This document shows, piece after piece, positions 25,727 to 33,444 of a stretch of DNA of 41,268 bases. Under the pieces are notes generated by a model, which made no database searches, was not told where the DNA came from, and saw nothing but the letters and a program-made list of their open reading frames with translations. The DNA is from Strigomonas culicis. Taxonomy: Eukaryota; Euglenozoa; Kinetoplastea; Trypanosomatida; Trypanosomatidae. The translations under genes and the position numbers were made by a program. The DNA is taken from positions 1 through 41,268 of the forward strand of contig AUXH01000098.1 in assembly GCA_000482145.1 (NCBI GenBank), written 5' to 3'. Each line of letters begins with the position of its first letter. Position 1 is the stretch's first letter.

Positions 25727-28045
25727 TTAGATCCTAGAGAGTGCCTGGGCCAAGTCGAAGGGCTCAAAGGCGTGACCGTCGGCCGCGTAGAACTTATTGT
25801 TGAACTCGACCCAGTGCAGACGGAGCGCATGCAGGAAGGCGGAGAGCGACTCCATGCCGAGCAGCACGCCCAGCGTCGCGGACATCCACACGGCGAACCC
25901 GATGAACACAAAGACGCCCGAGCCGCCATCGAGGCCGACCGTGAGGAGGAAGGCGAAGCTCCAGAACACCTCCGACAGCTGCGAGTGGGCGAGCGACAGG
26001 GCCCACAGACGGAGGTAGGAGGCCGTGTTGGACACGCAGCCGAGCACGTACTCAATCGTGTGGATGATCTGATGGATCACGATTTCGCTGAACTCAAAGT
26101 CGTCCTCCTCTTCCTCCTCGCCCTCCGCGGGCGGGTGCTCCTGGCGGTGACGCACCTTCTCGTCGTGCTCGCGCTTCTCCATGTAGGGGATCACGCACAG
26201 CATGCAGGGCACGCAGGCGACCGCGATGAGCAGCAGCAGGACCTGGATGGCCGCCTGACCGCTGTACAGCGGCAGGCTCACCGTGCCGGGGGAGAGGAAG
26301 AAGTTGGTCATCGCCTCCAGCAGCGACGGGGCGTCGTGCGTGCTCTCCCACGTCGTCAGCCACTTCACGACGATGAGGAGACACATGTAGCCGAAGGTGC
26401 AGGAGAGGAACACCACCTCCGGCACGAAGCGGAACCACAGCTTGATGTTGTCGTTGAAGTAGAGGTAGTTGGTCAGCGAAATGAACACGCCGGCCATCAT
26501 CTGCACCACGCCGACAATGACGGAGCACTTCATCTTGATGGAGTTGTAGAACTCCAGCTTGTTCTCCGTCTCCGCCCACGCCGAGTCCACGCCGAAGATC
26601 ACCGGCGTCGTCGGCTTCACGCTCGGGCGGCCGTTGGGGAACGATGGGTACACCGTGCCGTCCGGACCCTCCGGCGGCAGCTGCGGCCAGAGGTAGGCGG
26701 AGCCGAAGATCTCGATGGAGAAGCCAAACATATCGTTGTAGAGAAGGCCCATGTACACGGCGAAGAAGCCCATCAGCAGCAGCAGGTAGCGGCCGCCGAA
26801 GATCATGGCAAAGATCTCGTTCAGCGGCTGGCCCTCGTAGCTCTTCTCCTTGAAGACGAGGAACGCCGCAAAGATGGTGAGGATGATGCCGTGGCCGATA
26901 TCGCCGTACATGATGCCGAACAGGTAGGGAAAGGTGATGATGGTGAACACGCCCGGGTTGGCCTCCTTGTAGCGCGCCATGCCGTAGCTGTCTACGATGC
27001 CCTGGAAGGACGACGTAATCTTATTCGTCTTGAAGTACGTCGGCGGCGTCTCCTTCGTGACGATCTCCTCGATAATGGTGCTCACCTGCGCGCCGCACAT
27101 CTTCTCCGCCTCGGCGATGGCCGCGCGGATGTCGTCGTACGCGCGGGCGGGGGCCCACCCCGTCGCGATCGCCATGGAGCCTGAGAACCGGAGCAGGTTC
27201 ATGGTGCTGTACACGGCCTTCTCCGTCACGACGGCGCGGCGCCACTCGTAGCAGGAGCTCGCAATGCTGAGCAGCACCTGCCGCTGGCGGTACGCGGACT
27301 GCTGCAGAGTCTGCGTCACGGTCTCCACCTGCTGCTCCAGCGACGCCCGCATGCGGGACGTCTGCTCCTCCGACTCCGCGTAGGTGTAGACGGACGCGCC
27401 GTTCACCTCGCAGATGCGGATGAGCTTCTCACGGAGGCGCGGCGCGGAGTAGTAGATGGCAAAGACGCACTTGTAGATGCCCTCGTTGGAGTTGATGTTG
27501 TAGAAGGGCGTCTCGATCTCTTCCGTCCGGAGGATGGAGTTGCCGCGCGTCGCGCGGTACACGACGCGCTCAAGCGTGGCCACGCGGTCGCGCGGCAGGA
27601 CGCCGGCGACGACCATCACGTTCTCACCGCCGGCGACGCCGCGGTTCAGCACCTCCAGGTGCTCGCGGGAGCGGTTGCGCTCTTCGATGAGCTCCTGGTA
27701 GCGCTCGTTCAGCTGCGACACCTCGTTGAAGATGGTCTCTATTTTCTGCTCGAGCGAGAACATCGTCTCGCTCTCCGCGGTGCCGTCCACGATGGTGGTG
27801 ACGCCCGCCTTGTCGATCTCTTCCTGCAGGAAGCGCAGGCGGCGCTCCATGTCATCGCAGCGGCGGATCTCCGCGACAAAGTCGCGCTGGAAGGCGCTCA
27901 CCTCCGAGTTGAGGTCGTTGAACTGGAACATGCCGATCTCACCCAGTTTGAGCACCGCGTCGTGCGCCACCTCGCGCTGCATCTGGAGGCTAAGGATCAT
28001 CATGTCCTCCGACCGCCATAGGCCACTGCAAGCTTCCAGCGGCAT
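25727..28045 (-). CDS. V-type proton ATPase subunit a (116 kDa subunit)
   Basis: 772 residues. The N-terminal cytosolic half starts with the typical LWRSEDMMILSLQMQREVAH and LGEIGMFQFNDLN and contains coiled-coil helices. The C-terminal half has about eight membrane helices. The segment YLRLWALSLAHSQLSEVFW is the family's best-conserved membrane helix, and its Arg, near residue 679, corresponds to the essential proton-channel Arg735 of yeast Vph1. PYLFGIMYGDIGHG and MGFFAVYMGLLYNDMF are also family motifs. It forms the stator and proton half-channels of the V0 sector and acidifies acidocalcisomes, endosomes and similar compartments. A highly charged loop (EGEEEEEDDFEF) precedes the last helices. 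The length is slightly short of fungal and animal homologues (about 840), with nothing essential missing. Confidence 0.96.
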   Translation of the reverse strand: MPLEACSGLWRSEDMMILSLQMQREVAHDAVLKLGEIGMFQFNDLNSEVSAFQRDFVAEIRRCDDMERRLRFLQEEIDKAGVTTIVDGTAESETMFSLEQKIETIFNEVSQLNERYQELIEERNRSREHLEVLNRGVAGGENVMVVAGVLPRDRVATLERVVYRATRGNSILRTEEIETPFYNINSNEGIYKCVFAIYYSAPRLREKLIRICEVNGASVYTYAESEEQTSRMRASLEQQVETVTQTLQQSAYRQRQVLLSIASSCYEWRRAVVTEKAVYSTMNLLRFSGSMAIATGWAPARAYDDIRAAIAEAEKMCGAQVSTIIEEIVTKETPPTYFKTNKITSSFQGIVDSYGMARYKEANPGVFTIITFPYLFGIMYGDIGHGIILTIFAAFLVFKEKSYEGQPLNEIFAMIFGGRYLLLLMGFFAVYMGLLYNDMFGFSIEIFGSAYLWPQLPPEGPDGTVYPSFPNGRPSVKPTTPVIFGVDSAWAETENKLEFYNSIKMKCSVIVGVVQMMAGVFISLTNYLYFNDNIKLWFRFVPEVVFLSCTFGYMCLLIVVKWLTTWESTHDAPSLLEAMTNFFLSPGTVSLPLYSGQAAIQVLLLLIAVACVPCMLCVIPYMEKREHDEKVRHRQEHPPAEGEEEEEDDFEFSEIVIHQIIHTIEYVLGCVSNTASYLRLWALSLAHSQLSEVFWSFAFLLTVGLDGGSGVFVFIGFAVWMSATLGVLLGMESLSAFLHALRLHWVEFNNKFYAADGHAFEPFDLAQALSRI

Positions 28046-28412
28046 GGCAAATCGATACGGAAAAGGATGAAGAGTAAAAAAAGAAAAATGTATTACTACT
28101 AAAACGCCGAAAAAAAACTACCAAATACTATCGAATTACACACATATATGGAAAAAAAGAGTACAAGAGAAGAATGAAATTGAAGTGTGAAGGAGAAGCG
28201 AATTGAAAAAAAGTATAGAAGTCATTTCATAAGGAGTTGTAAATAGAAAAAAAAAGAACAACACGTTTTGCACCAGCACCGTAGTACTAAAGATACCACA
28301 ATACTACACGAAATGATAATAATAAGCAAAGGAATCTGGCACGCCTTCTTGGAAAGCGGAAGGAGGAAACAAACAAGAAAAAAAGCAGATGAAAAAAAAA
28401 GATACACATGCT
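28046..28412. other. Intergenic spacer
   Basis: About 0.37 kb of A-rich plus-strand sequence. It has several coding-strand T-tracts with AG dinucleotides near 28100, likely trans-splice signals for the V-ATPase subunit, and the 3' UTR of the next gene. No gene seen. Confidence 0.6.
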
Positions 28413-29693
28413 TCATTGCAGACTAACACGGTGAGAGCCGTCCAATCGAAGCTGAGCAGCCAACTGCAGCACATCGCCCTTGACCAAGTCGGCGACGGAC
28501 ACATCGCGGGCACGCACATCACGGCGGGCCGCCTGCAGCGCCTCCCGGACAGCGGGGTCTGCCGCCCCCCGCAGACCGCCCATCCCCCGCACACGTCGCA
28601 GGGCGGCCGGGATGACCTGGCGGCAGAAGAGCGCGCTGCGGTCCAGGAAGTAGCAGAGGTAGCACACGCGCGCGGGCGCGAGCTCGTGGGGAGAGACGAG
28701 CGCGGCCGATGTGGTGCTGAAGAGCATCGCGTCCGCGGCGAACTCCGTGAAGAAGGCACTGAAGCGCGCGCCGGACGCGGGGTCCGCCTCACTCGCCCGC
28801 ACCACCCAGCCGTCCCCGTAGAGATAACCCTCGTCCACGTCCGCGGGAGAGAGAACCGCCTCGAGCCGTAGCTCCGCCTCGCGATCCGCGTGGCGCCGCA
28901 GCTCCATGCCGCACGTACAGACGCTGCCGCCCTGGAACACGAGCGTCGGCGTGTGCGTCTGCGCGGCGGGGAAGTCCTCCGGGAGGCAGCAGCGCCGCAG
29001 GTCGCCCACGTGCGGCCGCTCCGCGACGCCGAAGAGCACGACGGCGCCGACGCGCAGCCACACCCGCACCGGCGCGGCCAGCCGCAGGAAAGGCAGCAGC
29101 GACCGCTGCGCCGCCTCCCGCGCATCGGCGGGGTCGAGTGAGCAGCGGTGCAGCCGCACACAGGGGCCGAGGTCCGCGCCCGTGCGGCACGTCGCGTCCG
29201 GGTCCTGGAGGAGGCAGCACAGCGCGTACGGGAGCGGCCGCGCGCAGAGCCCGGTGAGTGAGTGAAACACCTCCGCGTGGGAAAGGTATGTCGTCGCCAC
29301 GAGCACCAGGCACGGCTGGCTCGGCCGCAGTGCATGCAGGTAGCCGTGGAGCGCGGACAGCTTCTCCGCCGCGGGGTGTGCCGACGGCAGCACGTCGCCC
29401 TCCAGCGCGCACACCCGCTGCATCGCCTCCGCCATGAGGGCGACGTCGGCCGGCGTGCCGTGGGCGAGCGGCGCGTCGCGCAGCACCACCTCCATGCCCT
29501 TCTCGCGGAGGAGGGAAAGCGAGAGGCACAACGGGGTCTCGGGCCCGCCGCTGCCGCCGCCCATCAGCGCGACGCAGAGCATATCCTGACAACAGCTCGC
29601 GAACGAAGAGGCGAACGCACGAAAGCTGGCACTCTCGCGGCAGCGTACGTCGACGATGACTGAAACGACGCGCTCAGGAGACGTGTTGCTCAT
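28413..29693 (-). CDS. Hypothetical protein, no recognised family
   Basis: 426 residues from the ATG at 29693 (MSNTSPERVVSVIVDVR). The upstream frame to 29729 opens at GTG and is crossed by a candidate AG near 29719, so I use 29693. The N-terminus (RVVSVIVDVRCRES, then a helix, then MLCVALMGGG) resembles the first strand and helix of a Rossmann or vWA-like fold. A CTCGMELRRH pair of cysteines at about residue 262 and an RVCYLCYF segment near residue 355 could bind metal, but too few ligands are visible to claim a zinc finger. The coding DNA is highly GC-rich with long Ala/Arg/Leu stretches. I do not recognise the family. Confidence 0.68.
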   Translation of the reverse strand: MSNTSPERVVSVIVDVRCRESASFRAFASSFASCCQDMLCVALMGGGSGGPETPLCLSLSLLREKGMEVVLRDAPLAHGTPADVALMAEAMQRVCALEGDVLPSAHPAAEKLSALHGYLHALRPSQPCLVLVATTYLSHAEVFHSLTGLCARPLPYALCCLLQDPDATCRTGADLGPCVRLHRCSLDPADAREAAQRSLLPFLRLAAPVRVWLRVGAVVLFGVAERPHVGDLRRCCLPEDFPAAQTHTPTLVFQGGSVCTCGMELRRHADREAELRLEAVLSPADVDEGYLYGDGWVVRASEADPASGARFSAFFTEFAADAMLFSTTSAALVSPHELAPARVCYLCYFLDRSALFCRQVIPAALRRVRGMGGLRGAADPAVREALQAARRDVRARDVSVADLVKGDVLQLAAQLRLDGSHRVSLQ

Positions 29694-30006
29694 TTGGATT
29701 TGCGCGTGTGTGTATGAGCTAGAAAACACAGTGCAGAAGCGAAACGAGAGAATGGGAGCTTAAGAATAAGCGGTATGTGTCAATGAGGTTGTGCATGAGC
29801 TTCCTCCATTCAACCACCGCTGGCCACGCGATGAAGCAGTCATACGCACACCAAACAAGAGTTTACAGTACTAACAAAAACAGAAGGCTAAGAAGAGGAA
29901 AAGGGAAACCAAAAAGAGCAGCATCACGCTTGTTACACTCGTGACACGGAAGGACGTCGATGCTACCGCACGCACCTTGGACGTCTGCACGCCCCGCTCA
30001 CGCACG
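29694..30006. other. Intergenic spacer
   Basis: About 0.3 kb containing the 5' leader of the 29693 gene and the 3' UTR of the LRRC57-like gene. A purine-rich plus-strand stretch at 29735-29775 would serve as pyrimidine tract. No gene seen. Confidence 0.55.
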
Positions 30007-30879
30007 TCACGGAATGAGCTCCACGTCGCGGCCGCCAGCGGCCTGGCGATTGACAACCTCCGCATGGTCGATCTGCCAGCGCTTGTACGTGTCGCTCAAT
30101 CGCAGCGCGTCGAGCAGCGCTCCCTCGTTTGTGTGGCCCTTCAGCGATAAGCTGTTGATGTGCGTGGCGCAGCGGTACACGTCGGGGTCCACGCGCTCCA
30201 GCACGGCCTCGGGCGCATCCAGCACGATGCGCTTCAGCTGCGGGAACCGCTGCTGCGACACGGCAGAGGGGGGCGCCAGGCGGAAGGTGCCGCCGATCGC
30301 GTTGCCGGCCAGCAGCAGCTCGCGCAGCGCGGGGAAAGGGCTCTCGCGCTCCGCGCCGCGCCACCCCTCGCCGATCAGCAGCGCCTCCCGCAGGCCGCAG
30401 CCGGACAGGTCCACGACCTCCAGCGCCGCGCTCGCGCCGAGGTGCGCTGCCAGCCCGCCGTCGAGCTCGAGCGCCGCGCCCGCGCGTTGGCACACCAACT
30501 TCCGCAGGCGCGGGAAGCGCGTGCAGAGGAGGGGCGGCAGCGCGCGCAGGCGGTTCTGCGAAAGGTTCAGCACCTCCAGCGGCAGCACCTCCGGCGGGCC
30601 GTCGGGCAGCGTCCCGCCGCAGCCCAGCGCGCATGCGCAGCAGAGGCCGTTCGCGGAGAGGTCCACGGAGCAGAGGGACCGCCACACGGAGAGGCGCAGG
30701 AAGGACGGCGGGATGGGGTGGGAGAGCCGGTTCCCGCTCAGCGTGAGGGTCCGCGCGCGCTCCACCTTCTCGAGCTTGCGCGCGAGCCGCTCCCAGGAGC
30801 GCATGTCCATGTCGTGTAGGGACAGGATGCCTGTCTTGGCGGCCGCCTCGCGCCGCTCCTTAGACGACGTGCCGCCCAT
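30007..30879 (-). CDS. LRRC57: LRRC57-like leucine-rich repeat protein with N-myristoylation signal
   Basis: 290 residues. It starts MGGTSSKERREAAAKTGILS. Gly2 with Ser/Thr at position 6 and a following basic residue is a classic N-myristoyltransferase substrate, and the AKTGILSLHDMD stretch matches the start of vertebrate LRRC57 ([21 protein letters not shown]). LRR units follow: RTLTLSGNRLS, LCSVDLSANGL, LEVLNLSQNRLRALP, LEVVDLSGCGL and LRELLLAGNAIGG. The C-terminal cap INSLSLKGHTNEGALLDALR, with the following DTYKRW, aligns with the LRRC57 C-terminal region ([22 protein letters not shown]). The human protein is a membrane-associated LRR of poorly known function, so a scaffold or adaptor role is the most that can be said. 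Units between the first and last repeats are irregular. Confidence 0.8.
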   Translation of the reverse strand: MGGTSSKERREAAAKTGILSLHDMDMRSWERLARKLEKVERARTLTLSGNRLSHPIPPSFLRLSVWRSLCSVDLSANGLCCACALGCGGTLPDGPPEVLPLEVLNLSQNRLRALPPLLCTRFPRLRKLVCQRAGAALELDGGLAAHLGASAALEVVDLSGCGLREALLIGEGWRGAERESPFPALRELLLAGNAIGGTFRLAPPSAVSQQRFPQLKRIVLDAPEAVLERVDPDVYRCATHINSLSLKGHTNEGALLDALRLSDTYKRWQIDHAEVVNRQAAGGRDVELIP

Positions 30880-31170
30880 ATGCTCTGGAGGTGAGGCGAG
30901 AAGGTGAAGTTAAAACGATACGGCTTTTGGCACCTACTTAAAAAAAAGGGGGGGTGGGGTTGCCACGGTTGTGAGAGTGGCTGTGTGCACTGTATGATGG
31001 AAGAAGAAAGGGAAAAGAAACGTACACGACACGGCACACAAAGGGTCAGTCAACAACCAAAAAAAAAGCAGTTCTGTTTTTTTTTTCATTATAATTTGTT
31101 TGTCCAGTTGATCGACTCACGTGGAAACGCACGCTATGTAGAAGAGACGTTATTCGCAGATGGTTCCGCT

Positions 31171-31908
31171 TTAGCTCTTTGGGGGATAGTAGCGCGCCCC
31201 GAACAGAGAGGAGCCCACGCGAACACTGGTGGAGCCCATCTTAATAGCGTTAATGAAGTCGCCGCTCATGCCCATGGACAGCTCTAGGCTCTCCACAGGC
31301 ACCTGCAGCGCCTCCGCCACCTCCTCCCTGCACCGCGCGAGGCAGCTGAAGTTCTCCGGTGTGCTGGTGTAGTCCGGCATGCCGATCGTCATGAGCCCCT
31401 TCAATACCAAGAGGGGGCACTTCTCGTTGATGTGCCGCGCGAGGGCCACCGTCGCAGCGCCGGGCTCCGTGCCGCTCTTGGACTCCTCGCCACTGGTGTT
31501 CACCTGCAGGTAAACGTCGATCGGGCGGCCTCCCCTGTACTTGTCGCAGCCGTCATGGATCTTGTTGGCCAGCTTCTCGCTGTCCACCGTCTCAATCACC
31601 TGTAAGTTGGGCGTCTCGGACAGCAATTCCTTCACCTTGTTGCTCTGCAGGTGGCCGATGAAGCGCCAGGCGATGTCCTGCGGCAGCTCCTTCGCCTTGT
31701 CAGCAAGCTCCTGCACGTAGTTTTCCCCGAAGAGGCGCTGTCCTTCGTTGTACAGCACCTGCAGGCACGCGGGCGACTTGGTTTTGCTCACCGCCACCAA
31801 GCTCACCGCGCGGCCCGCTGCGGCCTCGCGCACAGCGGCGGTCACGTGCTTGTAGTTCTCCGCGAGCTGCGCCGCCGTCGGCTCTGACGCGACATCGTAG
31901 CGAGACAT
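31171..31908 (-). CDS. PLPBP: YggS/PROSC-family pyridoxal phosphate homeostasis protein
   Basis: 245 residues from the ATG at 31908; the frame upstream to 31926 starts with TTG. It is a fold type III single-domain barrel like the N-terminal domain of alanine racemase. The PLP Lys is in LVAVSKTKS, Lys42 counted from the chosen start, equivalent to Lys36 of E. coli YggS. RLFGENYVQEL, WRFIGHLQSNKVK, LQVNTSGEESKSG, GLMTIG and LSMGMSGDF..AI..GSTSVRVGSSLFG are the family blocks in order. Known members bind and buffer PLP without a measured catalytic reaction. It is cytosolic or mitochondrial. The gene is short, intact and conserved along its length. Confidence 0.95.
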   Translation of the reverse strand: MSRYDVASEPTAAQLAENYKHVTAAVREAAAGRAVSLVAVSKTKSPACLQVLYNEGQRLFGENYVQELADKAKELPQDIAWRFIGHLQSNKVKELLSETPNLQVIETVDSEKLANKIHDGCDKYRGGRPIDVYLQVNTSGEESKSGTEPGAATVALARHINEKCPLLVLKGLMTIGMPDYTSTPENFSCLARCREEVAEALQVPVESLELSMGMSGDFINAIKMGSTSVRVGSSLFGARYYPPKS

Positions 31909-32198
31909 GGCCGCCCTGGCTAGCAACGCAGTGAATCGACGCAGTGTGTGGTGGAAGAAGGAAAGGTGAAGCGTAGAATAGTAGAGTTCTAGCAGAGTAG
32001 GCGTGAGAAGAGAGCAGTGAGAGGTTGTAAGGCAAAAAGCGATCCGCGTGATGAGAGCTTCGATCCATCAAGAGCAGCATGCGCTTTTCAGCCGCTGTAA
32101 TCGCTGTGTAGATGCGTCAGTCCACGTTGTATGATCTACGATTGGTGTGTTTAAGTGTTCTATAGTATGTATGGCTGTTTTCTATGACATGCACAATA

Positions 32199-32855
32199 TC
32201 ACTCATGGCGACTTTTTTTCGTCTCGTGCTCATCTTCACTGTCCTCCGAATTATCTCCATGCTCGTTGGAGTCCACCTCCTCTTCCTCCTCCTCCTCCTC
32301 TTCTTCCTCCTCCTCCTCCTCTTCTTCCTCCTCCTCCTCCTCTTCTTCATCCTCATCATCGTCGTCGTCGCCGCTGCTGACATCGACCTCCTGCCCGTCC
32401 TTGGTCAGCGAGTTCAAGGCCACCAGCTTGGGGAAGACCTCGAACACCTGCTTAAAGTGGTTGGGCGTGTTCACATCGTTGTCAGTGATGTCCAGCACCT
32501 CCATGTTGGGGCAGCCGGCCGCCAGGCGCCGCAGCTGCTCCATCGTGTCGATCCGGTTGTTGGTAATCAGCAGCACCCTCAGCGAGCTGCACGGCGGGAG
32601 GGCAGCAGGGATGGAAATGGCGTTGTCGCTCACGTCCACGCGGGACAGCTTACAGCCCTCGGTGAGGAGCGTCTCGAGCGTGCGGAGGGGCGGCTTCATG
32701 CCGACCAATGTGACTTTAGAAAGATTGCGGAATGGGGCAAAAAACTCGGGCACAAAGGGCACGCTGGAGAGCAACAGTGTAGTCACTTCATCGGGCGCGT
32801 ACCCTTCGGTCTGCTTTTCTATACGAAAAGCTGCTGTCTTCTTGAGCATCTCCAT
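32199..32855 (-). CDS. ANP32: ANP32-like acidic leucine-rich nuclear phosphoprotein
   Basis: 218 residues. LRRs fill about residues 25-150 (TTLLLSSVPF, LSRVDVSDNAI, LRVLLITNNRI, MEVLDITDNDV), capped by VFEVFPKLVALNSLTKDGQE. That cap matches the ANP32 C-terminal LRR cap ([20 protein letters not shown]). The remaining about 60 residues are Asp/Glu: a D5EDE start followed by a long poly-Glu run and EHGDNSEDSEDEHETKKSRHE. ANP32 proteins bind histones, inhibit PP2A and assist mRNA transport. A short lysine-rich tail (KKSR) could serve as a nuclear signal. The Glu tract is encoded by a tandem 21-bp repeat (32276-32347). Confidence 0.85.
   Translation of the reverse strand: MEMLKKTAAFRIEKQTEGYAPDEVTTLLLSSVPFVPEFFAPFRNLSKVTLVGMKPPLRTLETLLTEGCKLSRVDVSDNAISIPAALPPCSSLRVLLITNNRIDTMEQLRRLAAGCPNMEVLDITDNDVNTPNHFKQVFEVFPKLVALNSLTKDGQEVDVSSGDDDDDEDEEEEEEEEEEEEEEEEEEEEEEEEVDSNEHGDNSEDSEDEHETKKSRHE
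32276..32347. repeat. 21-bp minisatellite encoding poly-glutamate
   Basis: The plus strand has three perfect copies of (CCT)5(CTT)2 at 32285-32305, 32306-32326 and 32327-32347, preceded by a partial copy (CCTCCTCTT, 32276-32284). On the coding strand each copy gives GAA/GAG glutamate codons only, so the period is silent in the protein. Confidence 0.95.
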
Positions 32856-33444
32856 CTAAGAGTATTTTGTCGAAAGCAGAAGTTGGGAAAGGAGGATGAA
32901 GTCGGTAGCAATGCAAATAAAAAAAAGGAAAAAAAGAAGAAGAAGCGCAATGAAAAACACATGTTTCTGTTCTCTCTCCACAAACAAACTAATAATAAAA
33001 AACGTTAGATAGATTTGTTGTGTGTTTTCACCAGTACTCTATAAAGGGAAGAAACACAAATATAGAGAGTTTGCGCAAGCTACACGTATATGAGTATATG
33101 TATATGTTGTATCTCGAAGAGTCCGAGGTGCCTCTCAAAACTTCTATTGTTGATCTACTTGCATTCCGTGATCATAATAGCGCAGCGAATTATGCGCATG
33201 TTGACACACGTTGTCACACAAGTGCTTGTATACATGAAATTGAGCTCCACTCTCTGCAACGGTACAAAGAGAGAACAAAAAAGAAGCACATGCCTGTTTG
33301 CATACCACGGGGATCACCTGACCCTTGTCGTTCCTGTCATTAGAAAGGGAAAAGGGGCAACTCGGTACTCTGTGTGACTCCAAGGCCCGCATGCGCGCTG
33401 GTCGTACGTGTTCCACGCCTCTTCTTCTTCTTCTGGGGACGCCG
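32856..33444. other. Intergenic spacer
   Basis: About 0.6 kb of leader and 3' UTR between the USP and ANP32-like genes. The plus strand is purine-rich at 32880-32950 (coding-strand pyrimidine tract for the ANP32-like mRNA). The small open frames here have no coding features. No RNA gene recognised. Confidence 0.6.

Noticed and set aside
25712..27184. 490-codon plus-strand frame antisense to the V-ATPase gene
   Set aside because: A His/Arg/Val-rich shadow caused by GC-rich codons of the real gene on the other strand; the V-ATPase protein is conserved over this whole span.
28304..29335. 343-codon minus-strand frame overlapping the 28413-29693 gene
   Set aside because: Arg/Ser/Ala-only composition typical of a shifted frame in GC-rich DNA; it lacks a plausible fold. 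Choice between the two frames is by composition and by the ATG position relative to the acceptor, so it is likely but not certain.
32266..32380. CTC/TCC-rich tract considered as a regulatory repeat or array
   Set aside because: It is in frame poly-Glu coding sequence of the ANP32-like gene; not a CRISPR or noncoding element.
33144..33416. 90-codon minus-strand frame in the USP/ANP32 spacer
   Set aside because: No motif, and located where the USP 3' UTR should be.
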